The notes beneath the pieces are model-generated. The model saw only the letters and a program-made list of their open reading frames with translations. It was not told the DNA's origin and did not search any database. The translations under genes and the position numbers were made by a program. A stretch of 64,000 nt of DNA, from the NCBI GenBank assembly GCA_009704945.1, contig WLDG01000002.1:22351-86350 (forward strand), in the 5' to 3' direction. Shown here piece by piece: positions 37,799 to 49,323 of the stretch. The DNA comes from Actinomycetota bacterium. Lineage in GTDB: Bacteria > Actinomycetota > Actinomycetes > Actinomycetales > Microbacteriaceae. Numbering within the stretch: position 1 is the stretch's first letter; each line of letters opens with the position of its first letter.

Positions 37799-38491
37799 CT
37801 AAAGAGCCGCTAGTGCGAGCTCAACCATGTTTCTAAATCCTGACTCACGCTCTTCCGACGAGGTGTGGCCCGAACCGTCCATCATGTCAGAGACCGTCAC
37901 AATGCTTAGCGCTTGTCTTCTGAACTTAGCTGCCAGTGTGTAGAGCTGGCTGGTTTCCATCTCTAGGGCTAGAACACCTAGTTTTTTCCAATGTTCAAGA
38001 GAATCAGTTTCGTCGTAGAACAAATCTCCAGATGCGACCATTCCGATGTGGTGGGCAATCCCTGTTTCCCTCGCCTTAGCGACTGCTTTCTCTAGCAGTT
38101 CATAGCTAGCAGCTGGTGCGACGTCTAGGTCGCCATAGGTTCGTCGATTAATCCTTGAGTCGGTAGATGCGGAAATAGCGATTACGACATCCCTAAGCTG
38201 CGTCGGGGCTAGTCCGCCAGCAGTTCCCACGCGAATGGCCTTCTGAACCCCATAGTCATTGAAAAGCTCATAAGCATAAATGCCAATCGATGGAGCTCCC
38301 ATGCCAGTTCCCTGGACTGAAACTCTTTTTCCATTGACTGTCCCTGTGTAGCCAAACATGTTTCTCACTGCGTTGTACTGAACTGCATCTGTTAGAAAGT
38401 TTTCTGCAATCCACTTTGCTCGCAAGGGATCCCCGGGAAGAAGAATTGAGTCGGCAATTTCACCTGGCTTAGCGGCAATATGTGTGCTCAA
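37799..38491 (-). CDS. deoD: Purine nucleoside phosphorylase DeoD
   Basis: Splits purine (deoxy)nucleosides with phosphate to base and (deoxy)ribose-1-phosphate. The 230-residue protein is of the hexameric DeoD type: STHIAAKPGEIADSILLPGD at the N-terminus, GTGMGAPSIGIY near 61-72, VLALEMETSQLY near 174-185 and VTVSDMM with the catalytic Asp near 202. It starts with TTG at 38491, on the base after the argG stop (TAATTG). Confidence 0.96.
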   Translation of the reverse strand: MSTHIAAKPGEIADSILLPGDPLRAKWIAENFLTDAVQYNAVRNMFGYTGTVNGKRVSVQGTGMGAPSIGIYAYELFNDYGVQKAIRVGTAGGLAPTQLRDVVIAISASTDSRINRRTYGDLDVAPAASYELLEKAVAKARETGIAHHIGMVASGDLFYDETDSLEHWKKLGVLALEMETSQLYTLAAKFRRQALSIVTVSDMMDGSGHTSSEERESGFRNMVELALAAL

Positions 38492-41498
<3,007 letters not shown>

Positions 41499-41505
41499 GA
41501 TTCTC

Positions 41506-42498
41506 CTAGATAGCTGGCTGCTGCTGCGTTATGCAATGAATTCCTCCACCACGAGCAAAGAGCTCTCTTGCATCGAGTAGTCGGATTTCTCGTCCTGGAT
41601 AAATATCCTTCAACATCGCTTGAACTTCTTTGTCTTTTTTATCGTCAAAGCTGCACAGAAGAACTGCATCATTAAGCACGTAGTGATTGATGTAGCTGTA
41701 ATCAACGTAACCTTCCGAATCCTTTAGAGTCTCTGGAGCTGGAATTGCAATCACTTCTAGCTGATGGTCGGTGAGAGTCTTCTTTACTTCTTGAGATACT
41801 TCGTAGTCCGGGTGAGACGAATTTGTTTGATCATGAAATAAAACTCTGCCATCGGGTGCGAAGCAGGCAACAATATCAACGTGACCCTTGGTTCCGAAAT
41901 CTTCATAGTCGCGGGTTAAGCCACGCTTTAGCCAGACCGCTTTGTTGGTTCCAAGCTTGTCGTGAATCTCACGCTCGACTTGATCCTTACTCCAATTAGG
42001 GTTACGTTCCTTACCCAGCTGCACGGTTTCGGTTAGCAGCACAATCCCTGAATTGTTGACGTGTATTCCGCCACCTTCATTAGTTAGATCTGAAGCAACT
42101 CTTCTAACCCCTAGCTGCTCGGCAAGGCGACCAGCCAACTTTGCGTCTTGATCGAATTTTGCCCAGCCTTGAGCACCCCAGCCATTGAATACCCAGTCAA
42201 TGGCTACCAATTCGTTTCCATCAAAAGCAAAAGTTGGACCAGAATCTCGTATCCAAGCGTCATCGATTTCTATTTCAAACAGATCGATGGCTTTTGACAG
42301 GTAACGCTTGGCAACATCTACGTCCGCCGGATGAACCACAACCCCAACTGGTTCAAAGTCAGATGCCTGATTTGCGACATTGGACCAGGTTTTATAAGCA
42401 GCTTCGATTTCTTGTTCGGTCTCACCGATGGTGTAACCAGTGTGGGGGAATGCCACCCAAGTCCTGGAGTGCTTCTCCCATTCAGCCGGCATTCTCAT
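41506..42498 (-). CDS. aguA: Agmatine deiminase
   Basis: Hydrolyses agmatine to N-carbamoylputrescine and ammonia. The 330-residue protein of the peptidyl-arginine-deiminase fold begins MRMPAEWEKHSRTWVAFP, has DDAWIRDSGPTF near 80-90 with active-site Asp and Arg, NEGGGIHVNN, the GHVDIVACFAPDGRV block with catalytic His and Asp, and the catalytic Cys322 in GGGIHCITQQQP. The ATG at 42498 is chosen because it overlaps the amidase stop as ATGA; a longer frame upstream is only shadow. Gene order with the amidase next to it gives the agmatine-to-putrescine route. Confidence 0.95.
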   Translation of the reverse strand: MRMPAEWEKHSRTWVAFPHTGYTIGETEQEIEAAYKTWSNVANQASDFEPVGVVVHPADVDVAKRYLSKAIDLFEIEIDDAWIRDSGPTFAFDGNELVAIDWVFNGWGAQGWAKFDQDAKLAGRLAEQLGVRRVASDLTNEGGGIHVNNSGIVLLTETVQLGKERNPNWSKDQVEREIHDKLGTNKAVWLKRGLTRDYEDFGTKGHVDIVACFAPDGRVLFHDQTNSSHPDYEVSQEVKKTLTDHQLEVIAIPAPETLKDSEGYVDYSYINHYVLNDAVLLCSFDDKKDKEVQAMLKDIYPGREIRLLDARELFARGGGIHCITQQQPAI

Positions 42499-43487
42499 GG
42501 CAGAAGACCTGGAATGCCGCCGAGCTCTCCCTGGCCGCCAGCTGCTCTCGGATTCACAACTTTGGAAGTGAGTGAACCATAGGTGTCGGGTCTTCGAGTC
42601 GCGAAAAATGGAAATAGCTCCAGCCAATCGCGTCGCTGATCTAGATCAAGTTCTGCGATTAAGAGCTCATCTTGATCTCTAGATGCTTGAGCCAAAATTC
42701 TCCCGTAAGGGTCGACTATGAACGAACTGCCATAGAAGTTCAGAAGTCCCTCAAACCCATATCGATTTGGAACGACGATAAACAAACCGTTGGCAATGGC
42801 GTGGGCGACGATAACGGCTCGCCAAAGTGGCTCGGTGTCAAAGTCTGGGTGATCAGGTTCAGAACCAATAGCGGTTGGGTAGCAAAGAATGTCTGCACCA
42901 GCCAAGCCATAAGCTCTAGCTACCTCCGGAAACCACTCATCCCAGCAAGTGGGGAGACCGACGGCTGGATTACCCGGCAAATCAAGTTTGTAGACAGGGT
43001 ATGGATCTTGATTCGGCCCAGGCTGAAAATATTGATCCTCAAAATAGCCTTCTGTCACTGGAATGTGCAGCTTGGGTGTTCTTCCAACTAGTTCGCCACT
43101 CGGGTCAATCAAGATAGCTGTGTTGAGGCCACGTCCATCTTCAAATGGTTGGTGCTCGAAGAGTGAGCCGTGGACAAAGATCTCATATTCTTTAGCGAGT
43201 CTTCTGAGCAAACTTGCAGTGGGCCCATCAGCGAGTTTTTCGGCAGTTTGATTTGGCACCGCGGTTGGACAGAAGTCTGCGGGATAGCGAGAGAGAGTTA
43301 GCTCAGGTAGAAAGATGACTTGAGCACCCTTGGCTTTTGCTTCTCGAACAGCTAATTCAATTTGCTGCTCATGCTCAACCGCATTCTCTTTCCAGGCAAA
43401 CTGCAATGCAGCCACCGTGAGGATTGCTCTTTGCGGTTCACGGACGCGTGATAAGGATTTTGGAGCGGGGGAGTAAGTTATTTTCAT
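42495..43487 (-). CDS. aguB: N-carbamoylputrescine amidase
   Basis: Nitrilase-superfamily enzyme that releases CO2 and ammonia from N-carbamoylputrescine to give putrescine. The triad is Glu62 in LPELTLSRYP, Lys139 in RTPKLHIP and Cys181 in GLPTCWDEWFPE; CWDEWFPE is characteristic of the AguB group. The 330-residue length is longer than usual because of about 20 extra residues at the N-terminus. It overlaps the genes on both sides by four bases (ATGA). Assignment as AguB rests on motif and on its agmatine deiminase neighbour. Confidence 0.93.
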   Translation of the reverse strand: MKITYSPAPKSLSRVREPQRAILTVAALQFAWKENAVEHEQQIELAVREAKAKGAQVIFLPELTLSRYPADFCPTAVPNQTAEKLADGPTASLLRRLAKEYEIFVHGSLFEHQPFEDGRGLNTAILIDPSGELVGRTPKLHIPVTEGYFEDQYFQPGPNQDPYPVYKLDLPGNPAVGLPTCWDEWFPEVARAYGLAGADILCYPTAIGSEPDHPDFDTEPLWRAVIVAHAIANGLFIVVPNRYGFEGLLNFYGSSFIVDPYGRILAQASRDQDELLIAELDLDQRRDWLELFPFFATRRPDTYGSLTSKVVNPRAAGGQGELGGIPGLLP

Positions 43488-44845
43488 TTTTCCATCGAAT
43501 CCAGTATTTCAACCAACAGTTCAAAACTAGTCTGTGGATTCACTATTGCAAATCTGGTGTGTGGTTTCCCACGCAATGATGATGGCAATACAAAGGCAAT
43601 CTGGTCTGCTAACAACTTTTCTGACCACTTTTCATAGTCAGACATTTCCCAGCCAATTCGCTCAAATACCACCACAGACAACTGAGGCTGACGAACTAAC
43701 CTGAGGCTTGGGCGCTTTTCGATCTCAGCCGCGATTTGGAATGCTAAGTCAACGTTTTGCTTTAGAGCGGATCGATATTTAGCAGCTCCGTAGGTGGCAA
43801 GTGAAAACCATAGTGGCAGCCCGCGAGCTCGTCTTGAGAGGTTGAAAGCGTAATCCGAAGGATTCCATTCGGTGGACTTGTTTATTGGCTCCAAATACTC
43901 ACCGTGTTGGGAGAAGGTCTTTCTTGCCAGCTGAGGGTTGCGATAAACCAAGGCACATGCATCAAATGGAGCAAACAGCCATTTGTGTGGGTCAACTATG
44001 AACGAGTCAGCCTGCTCAATACCGTTGAACTTTGCTCTGAGCTCTGGAATCAAAGCACCTGCTAATCCGTATGCTCCATCAACGTGGTACCAAATACCGA
44101 GCTCTTTTGCGAGCTTGGCCAGTCCCGCTAAATCGTCAATGATTCCAAAATTGGTTGTTCCTGCAGTTCCAACAATTGCCATCGGAGTTAGGCCAGCGCT
44201 GGTTGCCTCTAGTGCAGCGGCTTTGGCGGAATCGTAACCGATTGAGCCGGAATCACCGCTAGCTGCCTTGGTTGTCTCAATACCCAGCACCATGGCCACC
44301 GCTTGAATCGAAGAGTGCGCTTCTTCGCTGCAGATAATTGTCCAATTCTTTTTGCCTAGTTTTTTTGCGGCTTCTTCTCGCGCGACTGCAAGGGCAGAGA
44401 GATTTCCCAGAGTTCCGCCCTGCACAAAAACTCCTCCCGAAGTCTCTGGTAGCCCATATTCGCCGGCCAAGAATGAAAGGACTTGGTTCTCCGCGTAAAC
44501 GGCGCCAGCTCCCTCCAACCAGGATCCGCCATAGACAGAGCTCGCTGACACAACGAGATCGAACAAGCTTGCTGCTTCAGTTGGTGCGGCAGGAATGAAG
44601 GAAAGAAATCCCGGGTGATCTGTTGAGATTGTGGCTGGGGCAAGTTGCTCAGCAAATATGTTGAGAGCCTTCTCACCACCTAGTCCGTCTTCAGTGATGG
44701 TTTGACCGACCTTGGCTTTTAGTTCTGCCGGAGATAAAGGGCCATCTAAGGGAGGAGGGTTGTAATCAAAGCGTTGAGAAGCGTAATCAAAAATTGCTTT
44801 ACGCAAACTGTCTGCAGACTGAGGGTTATGCATCTCAGAGGTCAA
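43484..44845 (-). CDS. PLP-dependent group II amino-acid decarboxylase, substrate unassigned
   Basis: A 453-residue decarboxylase of the aromatic/glutamate/diaminobutyrate (group II, AADC-like) family. The PLP Lys288 is in VDPHKWLFAPFD, His177 in CSEEAHSS stacks on the cofactor and Asp256 in YHVDGAYG binds its ring nitrogen. Family knowledge gives aromatic amino acids, glutamate, histidine or 2,4-diaminobutyrate as usual substrates. Here the gene overlaps aguB (ATGA) and is followed by aguA, so arginine is the substrate that would complete a route to putrescine. That is inference: known arginine decarboxylases belong to other families. The start is ATG at 44845, or the ATG at 44833. Confidence 0.85.
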   Translation of the reverse strand: MTSEMHNPQSADSLRKAIFDYASQRFDYNPPPLDGPLSPAELKAKVGQTITEDGLGGEKALNIFAEQLAPATISTDHPGFLSFIPAAPTEAASLFDLVVSASSVYGGSWLEGAGAVYAENQVLSFLAGEYGLPETSGGVFVQGGTLGNLSALAVAREEAAKKLGKKNWTIICSEEAHSSIQAVAMVLGIETTKAASGDSGSIGYDSAKAAALEATSAGLTPMAIVGTAGTTNFGIIDDLAGLAKLAKELGIWYHVDGAYGLAGALIPELRAKFNGIEQADSFIVDPHKWLFAPFDACALVYRNPQLARKTFSQHGEYLEPINKSTEWNPSDYAFNLSRRARGLPLWFSLATYGAAKYRSALKQNVDLAFQIAAEIEKRPSLRLVRQPQLSVVVFERIGWEMSDYEKWSEKLLADQIAFVLPSSLRGKPHTRFAIVNPQTSFELLVEILDSMEK

Positions 44846-44873
44846 CGGGCGACTCCTTTGCTCCGCGACAACT

Positions 44874-45353
44874 CTAGCTAATTGGGCCCTTATGGAAATG
44901 GTCGAAGACTAGGTTGGTTCTGGTGTTTGCAACGTATGGATTATTACTTAGCTGCTCCAACACGAACTCCCTGACTTCATCCGAGTCCTTGACCGCTACG
45001 TGGACCATGAAATCCTCTTGACCTCCCAAGAAAAAGACCTGGATAACTTGGGGGTGTTCCTGCATCGTCTTCATGAAGCTAGCCAGATTGGCACGCGCTC
45101 CAGCACGAAGGGTTACCGAAATTAGTGCCTGTAGCTCGAGACCGATAGCACTTGGGGAGATATCCGCACTAAAAGATTGAATAACTCCCTGTTCCATCAG
45201 TCTTCTCAGCCTCACCAATGTGGTGGAAGGAGCTAGATCCAAGGCTGCAGCCAGGTCTGCATTCGAAATACGGCCGTTGTTAGAGAGGATTTTGAGTAAT
45301 TGACGATCCTGCTGGTCTAGTTCAACGGGCTGAATTTTCTTCGTAGTTGGCAT
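44874..45353 (-). CDS. Lrp/AsnC family transcriptional regulator
   Basis: A 159-residue regulator with an N-terminal winged helix (about 13-62: LDQQDRQLLKILSNNGRISN, then DLAAALDLAPSTTLVRLRRL) and a C-terminal RAM domain (about 72-150) for amino-acid binding. The ATG at 45353 follows AGGAA by six bases. It leads the minus-strand run (28 bases before the decarboxylase) and is divergent from ald, with a 12-bp palindrome at its promoter. Lrp proteins often sense Ala, Leu or Arg and control the adjacent genes, so it could regulate both ald and the arginine/putrescine run. Confidence 0.93.
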   Translation of the reverse strand: MPTTKKIQPVELDQQDRQLLKILSNNGRISNADLAAALDLAPSTTLVRLRRLMEQGVIQSFSADISPSAIGLELQALISVTLRAGARANLASFMKTMQEHPQVIQVFFLGGQEDFMVHVAVKDSDEVREFVLEQLSNNPYVANTRTNLVFDHFHKGPIS

Positions 45354-45364
45354 CAAGATTCCTA

Positions 45365-45376
45365 GTTCTATAGAAC
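45365..45376. promoter_or_regulatory. Perfect 12-bp palindrome, candidate Lrp operator
   Basis: GTTCTATAGAAC, perfectly symmetric, 11 bases upstream of the lrp ATG and about 100 bases ahead of ald. A second feature in the gap is a direct repeat of TCTTCG near 45402-45418. The position suits autoregulation. Confidence 0.45.
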
Positions 45377-45479
45377 AAATAGCTCAGGCCATGCTAATTC
45401 TTCGAATAATCTTCGTCAATTAGTGATTTTCTCCGCAGATAGCGTCAGAATCGAGCAAGTTTTATTCAAGGAGAAGCCT

Positions 45480-46601
45480 GTGCTGGTTGGTGTGCCAAAA
45501 GAGATCAAGAACAATGAAAATCGCGTTGCCATGACACCGGCAGGCGTCCAGGAGTTGGTGAGTCGAGGTCACAAAGTCCTACTCGAAACCTCGGCAGGCC
45601 TCGGTTCAGGCTTTAGCGATGCTGATTACCAATCCGCCGGTGCTGAAATTCTCAAGGACGCCGATTCAGTCTGGTCCCAAGCAGACATGATTGTGAAAGT
45701 TAAAGAGCCAATCAAGGCTGAATATTCTCGAATGCGCAAAGGTCAAATCCTTTTCACCTACCTGCACCTTGCAGCATCAAAAGATTGCACTGATGCCATT
45801 TTGCAATCTGGCACAACCGCAATCGCCTATGAAACAGTTCAGTTATCAAATCGCTCGCTACCACTGCTGCAACCGATGAGCGAGGTGGCCGGTCGGTTGA
45901 GTTCTCAAATTGGTGCGAATCAATTGATGAAGACCATGGGTGGACCTGGAGTCTTGATGGGGGGAGTTCCTGGAACTCCGAGAGCAAAAGTTGTTGTGAT
46001 TGGTGGGGGAGTTGCTGGCACCGAAGCCGCTCGGGTCTCTCACGGTATGGGAGCGGATGTAGTAGTAATTGACTTGTCACTACCCAGACTTAGAGAAATT
46101 GAAAACATGCTTCCTGGGGTACAAACCAGAGTTTCAACTTCTTATGAGATTTCCAACCAACTCAAAGATGCTGACTTGGTGATTGGGTCTGTATTGATTC
46201 CTGGAGAGAAAGCACCGAAACTTGTAACTGATCAGATGGTCAGAAACATGAAGCCAGGCTCAGTGCTGGTAGATATTGCCATTGATCAGGGCGGTTGCTT
46301 TGAAGGATCAAAGCCAACCACCCACGACAATCCGACTTTCCCTGTTCACCAGAGTATTTATTACTGCGTTGCAAACATGCCCGGTGCAGTTCCTGCAACT
46401 GCAACCGTGGCACTCACAAACGCCACCTTGCCTTACGTCCTAGCTATTGCTAGCAAGGGCTGGAAGAAGGCATTGCAGGATGACGCGGCACTGGCTTTAG
46501 GTCTAAATGCTCACGAGGGACTTGTTACTCACCCTGCGGTTCAGCACGCTTTCCCGGAGCTCGCTTATAAAGAAATAAACCAAGTTATTTCCGGCGCCTA
46601 A
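45480..46601 (+). CDS. ald: Alanine dehydrogenase
   Basis: Interconverts alanine with pyruvate and ammonia using NAD. The 373-residue protein starts [20 protein letters not shown]; substrate residues include the Lys in VKVKEPIK and the His in [10 protein letters not shown], and the NAD-binding Rossmann motif is [14 protein letters not shown] near 168-181. The GTG at 45480 follows AAGGAG by six bases; an earlier in-frame start at 45423 would add 19 residues that no Ald has, so it is rejected. It is divergent from the Lrp-type regulator, a common arrangement for ald. Confidence 0.96.
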   Translation: MLVGVPKEIKNNENRVAMTPAGVQELVSRGHKVLLETSAGLGSGFSDADYQSAGAEILKDADSVWSQADMIVKVKEPIKAEYSRMRKGQILFTYLHLAASKDCTDAILQSGTTAIAYETVQLSNRSLPLLQPMSEVAGRLSSQIGANQLMKTMGGPGVLMGGVPGTPRAKVVVIGGGVAGTEAARVSHGMGADVVVIDLSLPRLREIENMLPGVQTRVSTSYEISNQLKDADLVIGSVLIPGEKAPKLVTDQMVRNMKPGSVLVDIAIDQGGCFEGSKPTTHDNPTFPVHQSIYYCVANMPGAVPATATVALTNATLPYVLAIASKGWKKALQDDAALALGLNAHEGLVTHPAVQHAFPELAYKEINQVISGA

Positions 46602-46806
46602 GAAGCCAAACCACAACAGAAACCACAACAGCTCCCACTAAAACCCAAAGAGCAATTGCTCTCTCTTGGGCAATAGCCTCACAAGAGGTCCAACCTGCTT
46701 GCTGGTTCCCATGGATGCAGGTGGAGGGATCAAAAAAACCGAGCCACCAAGCCAAGATTCCAACCGCAGCGATTGTTCCAATCATCGCCAGGCTGTTGTT
46801 GCGCAT
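46585..46806 (-). CDS. Small two-segment membrane protein
   Basis: A 73-residue protein with two hydrophobic segments (about 5-24 and 50-68) joined by a loop with two cysteines ([15 protein letters not shown]), and a C-terminal RRRK. The topology and positive end suggest both termini inside and a disulfide-capable outer loop. It starts one base after the trxA stop (TAAATG) and overlaps the end of ald by 17 bases. The position next to thioredoxin makes a redox link thinkable, but I do not recognise the family. Confidence 0.6.
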   Translation of the reverse strand: MRNNSLAMIGTIAAVGILAWWLGFFDPSTCIHGNQQAGWTSCEAIAQERAIALWVLVGAVVVSVVVWLLRRRK

Positions 46807-47172
46807 TTAGTTGCCGGACTCCTTGGCAATCTCAGCTCGGACCTGCTCCATGTCCAGCTCTTTAACTTTGCCAATTAGTTCCGTTAACGCCGGGCCAGGA
46901 AGAGCACCAGCTTGATTGAACAAAAGAATTCCGTCTCGGAATATCATCAGAGTAGGAATTGAACTAATTCCTGCCATCCCTGCTAGCTGCTGCTCTGCTT
47001 CGGTGTCTACTTTGCCAAATGTAATCTCAGGGTTCTCTTCTGAAGCCTGCTCGAAAATGGGTCCGAACATTCGACATGGACCACACCATTCAGCCCAAAA
47101 ATCAACCAGAGTGATTCCTTGCTTGGCAATTGTGCTTTCAAAAGTTTCTAGCGTTAGTTCTACAGTTGCCAA
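46807..47172 (-). CDS. trxA: Thioredoxin
   Basis: Cytoplasmic protein-disulfide reductase of 121 residues, with the active site WAEWCGPCRMFGP (Cys30 and Cys33) and the cis-Pro in SIPTLMIF near 72-79. The C-terminal ~15 residues extend beyond the E. coli protein. It starts with TTG at 47172, immediately after the stop of the EamA gene (TAATTG), which implies translational coupling. Confidence 0.95.
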   Translation of the reverse strand: MATVELTLETFESTIAKQGITLVDFWAEWCGPCRMFGPIFEQASEENPEITFGKVDTEAEQQLAGMAGISSIPTLMIFRDGILLFNQAGALPGPALTELIGKVKELDMEQVRAEIAKESGN

Positions 47173-48111
47173 TTAGTCAACCACCTTTACTGTCTTTGAT
47201 TCTCTTGCCGTTTGTGCCAGCAAGATTCCTGCGATTACCACGATACTGCCCAGGAACTGGGTGAGAGTAATAACTTCACCCAACCACAGCAGCGCAAAGA
47301 AAGCGGCCAAGATGGTCTCTGCCGTAGCCACCACGCCAACCAAAGTTGCCGAGAGGTTTCTAAGCGCCAGGTAGGTCAAAGCCATCGGCAGGAAACTTCC
47401 AAAGATTCCCATAAAAGTTAGTGCCAACCACATCGGAACATCAATTGCAGAGAAGTTTCCGGAGAGATTGATTGTGGAGTTCAGTAGCGAAAGGTCTAGT
47501 TCCCCAATGTTTGCAAGTGGTAAGAAAAATAAAGTGGCAATTCCCATTCCATATGCCAGCGTCACGTTGGTTGGCAGAGTTCGCTGAATTCGCTCTCCGG
47601 TGATGAGGTGAACCGTTAGGGCTGCCGCGGCTAAAAATGCATAGAACACGCCAAGCGCATTGAGCTGGCTGTCCCAGATTTGTGCAACCACTGCTAAGCC
47701 ACCAAGCACCAGAGCTGCACCTAGCCAAATTTGTTTCTTAACTTTTTCTTTGAAGATGATCAGGGCAATGATGGGAACCCACAATACGGCGGTGTATTCG
47801 AGCAGTAGCGCGATTCCAATTGGTAGGTAAAACACAGCTTGGGAGTAACTCCATTGCAGCAGGCCAACACCTATTACTCCTAGAAGTAGCAGCCTAGGAA
47901 TCATTCGAGCGGGAACCCTCAGGGCCTTCGGTGAAGTGAATAGGACCCAACTGATTGCAATCACTCCGGTAAACATGGATCGAATGAAAACAACTTGCTC
48001 AGCGCTAATTCCAGCGCTAATGATCACTTTGGTAGTTGAAGCATTTAGGCCAAACAGGATCGCAGCGGATAGGGCGAAAATTACTCCCAGAGTTGGGTGT
48101 TTTTGAGTCAA
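47173..48111 (-). CDS. EamA/DMT-family permease
   Basis: A 312-residue drug/metabolite-type transporter with ten hydrophobic segments arranged as two EamA repeats (about 10-140 and 155-300). The first repeat has the usual SAAILFGLNASTTKVII, the second the closing VATAETILAAFFALLWLGE. Members export amino acids, purines or drugs; no substrate can be named. It starts with TTG at 48111 and is first in a run with trxA and the small membrane protein. Confidence 0.9.
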   Translation of the reverse strand: MTQKHPTLGVIFALSAAILFGLNASTTKVIISAGISAEQVVFIRSMFTGVIAISWVLFTSPKALRVPARMIPRLLLLGVIGVGLLQWSYSQAVFYLPIGIALLLEYTAVLWVPIIALIIFKEKVKKQIWLGAALVLGGLAVVAQIWDSQLNALGVFYAFLAAAALTVHLITGERIQRTLPTNVTLAYGMGIATLFFLPLANIGELDLSLLNSTINLSGNFSAIDVPMWLALTFMGIFGSFLPMALTYLALRNLSATLVGVVATAETILAAFFALLWLGEVITLTQFLGSIVVIAGILLAQTARESKTVKVVD

Positions 48112-48175
48112 TTAGGCTCTGCCATACCTTTCGGTTTTGCGGAACAATCCGCTCATCCCTCGAGTTTAGATTGCC

Positions 48176-48697
48176 ATGGAGAAATTTGTACTCGGCGGCG
48201 GCTGTTTCTGGTGCCTAGATTCCGCCTACATTCAGTTTGCTGGAATTTCCGATGTCAGTTGCGGCTATACCGGGGGCAAGAACCCAAATCCGACCTATGA
48301 ACAAGTGTGTGAGGGAAACACCGGGCATGCCGAGGTGGTCTCAGTCGAATTCGACCCTTCAATCATTAGCGCAGAGCAGATCCTGGACATTTTCTTCACA
48401 CTGCACGACCCAACTCAGTTGAATCGGCAGGGGCACGATGTTGGCACCCAGTACCGATCATCAATGTTTTACTCATCAATCGAGCAGAAGAATCAGTTTG
48501 AAGCTGCTATCGAGCGGGCCAAGGCGATTTGGGGAGACTCAATAGTCACCGAAGTTGCAGAGCTAGGGGAGCTCTACCGAGCCGAAGAGTATCACCAGGA
48601 CTTTTTTGCTAAGAACCCCAATCAGGGTTATTGCTTAGCGGTCGTCGCTCCCAAAGTTGCCAAGGTCAGAGCTAAGTTCGCAGAGCTTTTGAAATAG
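48176..48697 (+). CDS. msrA: Peptide methionine sulfoxide reductase MsrA
   Basis: Repairs the S-form of methionine sulfoxide in proteins. The 173-residue sequence has the catalytic Cys10 in GGGCFWCLD, GYTGGKNPNPTYEQVC, then EVVSVEFDP and HDPTQLNRQGHDVGTQYRS, all diagnostic. A C-terminal NQGYC supplies a resolving cysteine. The electrons would come from thioredoxin, whose gene is 1 kb away on the other strand. A perfect DnaA box begins on the base after its stop. Confidence 0.96.
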   Translation: MEKFVLGGGCFWCLDSAYIQFAGISDVSCGYTGGKNPNPTYEQVCEGNTGHAEVVSVEFDPSIISAEQILDIFFTLHDPTQLNRQGHDVGTQYRSSMFYSSIEQKNQFEAAIERAKAIWGDSIVTEVAELGELYRAEEYHQDFFAKNPNQGYCLAVVAPKVAKVRAKFAELLK

Positions 48698-48706
48698 TTA
48701 TCCACA
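48698..48706 (+). promoter_or_regulatory. Perfect DnaA box (TTATCCACA) upstream of the ssb-like gene
   Basis: The consensus nonamer begins on the base after the msrA stop codon, 70 bases before the ssb-like gene. The match to the site before dprA extends to TTATCCACAGnTT. Confidence 0.5.
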
Positions 48707-48776
48707 GCTTTTAGTAGCCCCCTTTTGCGGAATTTGGAATAGTCGCAAACTATGCCAAATGACAGGAAGGGAATCT

Positions 48777-49172
48777 ATGACAGAGCAAGTGAGTGTCCGA
48801 GGACTGATTGCAACCACCCCAAGACAGGTTGTGACGGAAAACGGCCTAAACGTGATCAGTTTTCGCCTAGCTAGTAGCTATAGAAAATTTGACCAAGAGA
48901 CCAAGGCCTGGGTCACCTCAGAGACCAATTGGTTCACAATCTCAGCCTTCAGGAAGCTAGCAGTTAATGCAGGCTCTTCTCTCTCCAAGGGCGATCGAGT
49001 AATCGTCCAAGGTCGGCTGAGAATCAGAGATTGGGATAACGGAGAGAGAAGTGGCACCAGTGTCGAGATAGATGCGGATGCAATCGGACATGACCTCAGC
49101 TTCGGAACCAGCAATTTTGAGAGAACCGCTATAGCGGAAGAGGAATCGGAGGCAGAGCTTCAACCCGCCTAG
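48777..49172 (+). CDS. Single-stranded DNA-binding protein, SsbB-like
   Basis: A 131-residue OB-fold protein of the SSB family, with SVRGLIATTPRQVVT, NVISFRLASS, ETNWFTISAFRKLAVNAGSS and GDRVIVQGRLRIRDW as the strand and loop pattern. The C-terminus is short and ends without the acidic DDDxPF tip that recruits partners, so it is probably not the main replicative SSB, which is usually beside rpsF/rpsR. The ATG at 48777 follows GGAAGGGA by about five bases and is preferred to an in-frame ATG at 48759. A perfect DnaA box precedes the gene. Confidence 0.85.
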   Translation: MTEQVSVRGLIATTPRQVVTENGLNVISFRLASSYRKFDQETKAWVTSETNWFTISAFRKLAVNAGSSLSKGDRVIVQGRLRIRDWDNGERSGTSVEIDADAIGHDLSFGTSNFERTAIAEEESEAELQPA

Positions 49173-49179
49173 CCTCCGT

Positions 49180-49294
49180 CGGGATCGAGCGGCCCCCTAA
49201 CCAATGATCCCGTGGGCTCTCTTCGCCAGCTGCAATAAGTAACTCCATTACATCGCAAGGGATAAACTATCCTCCAGCAGTTGGCGAAGAGAGC
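49180..49294 (+). promoter_or_regulatory. Structured region upstream of ettA with an 18-bp inverted repeat
   Basis: In the 151-base gap before ettA: a 7-bp stem CGGGATC/GATCCCG (49180-49186 with 49206-49212), then a long stem formed by 49216-49233 and 49277-49294, 18 pairs with a single G-T pair (core GCTCTCTTCGCC/GGCGAAGAGAGC), enclosing a small GGATA/TATCC hairpin (49260-49272). No T-run follows. ABC-F genes are often controlled by leader attenuation, so a regulatory leader is the favoured reading. A remnant of a palindromic element is the alternative. Confidence 0.5.
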
Positions 49295-49323
49295 TTCTGC
49301 CATATCTCAGGAAATGATTACTA

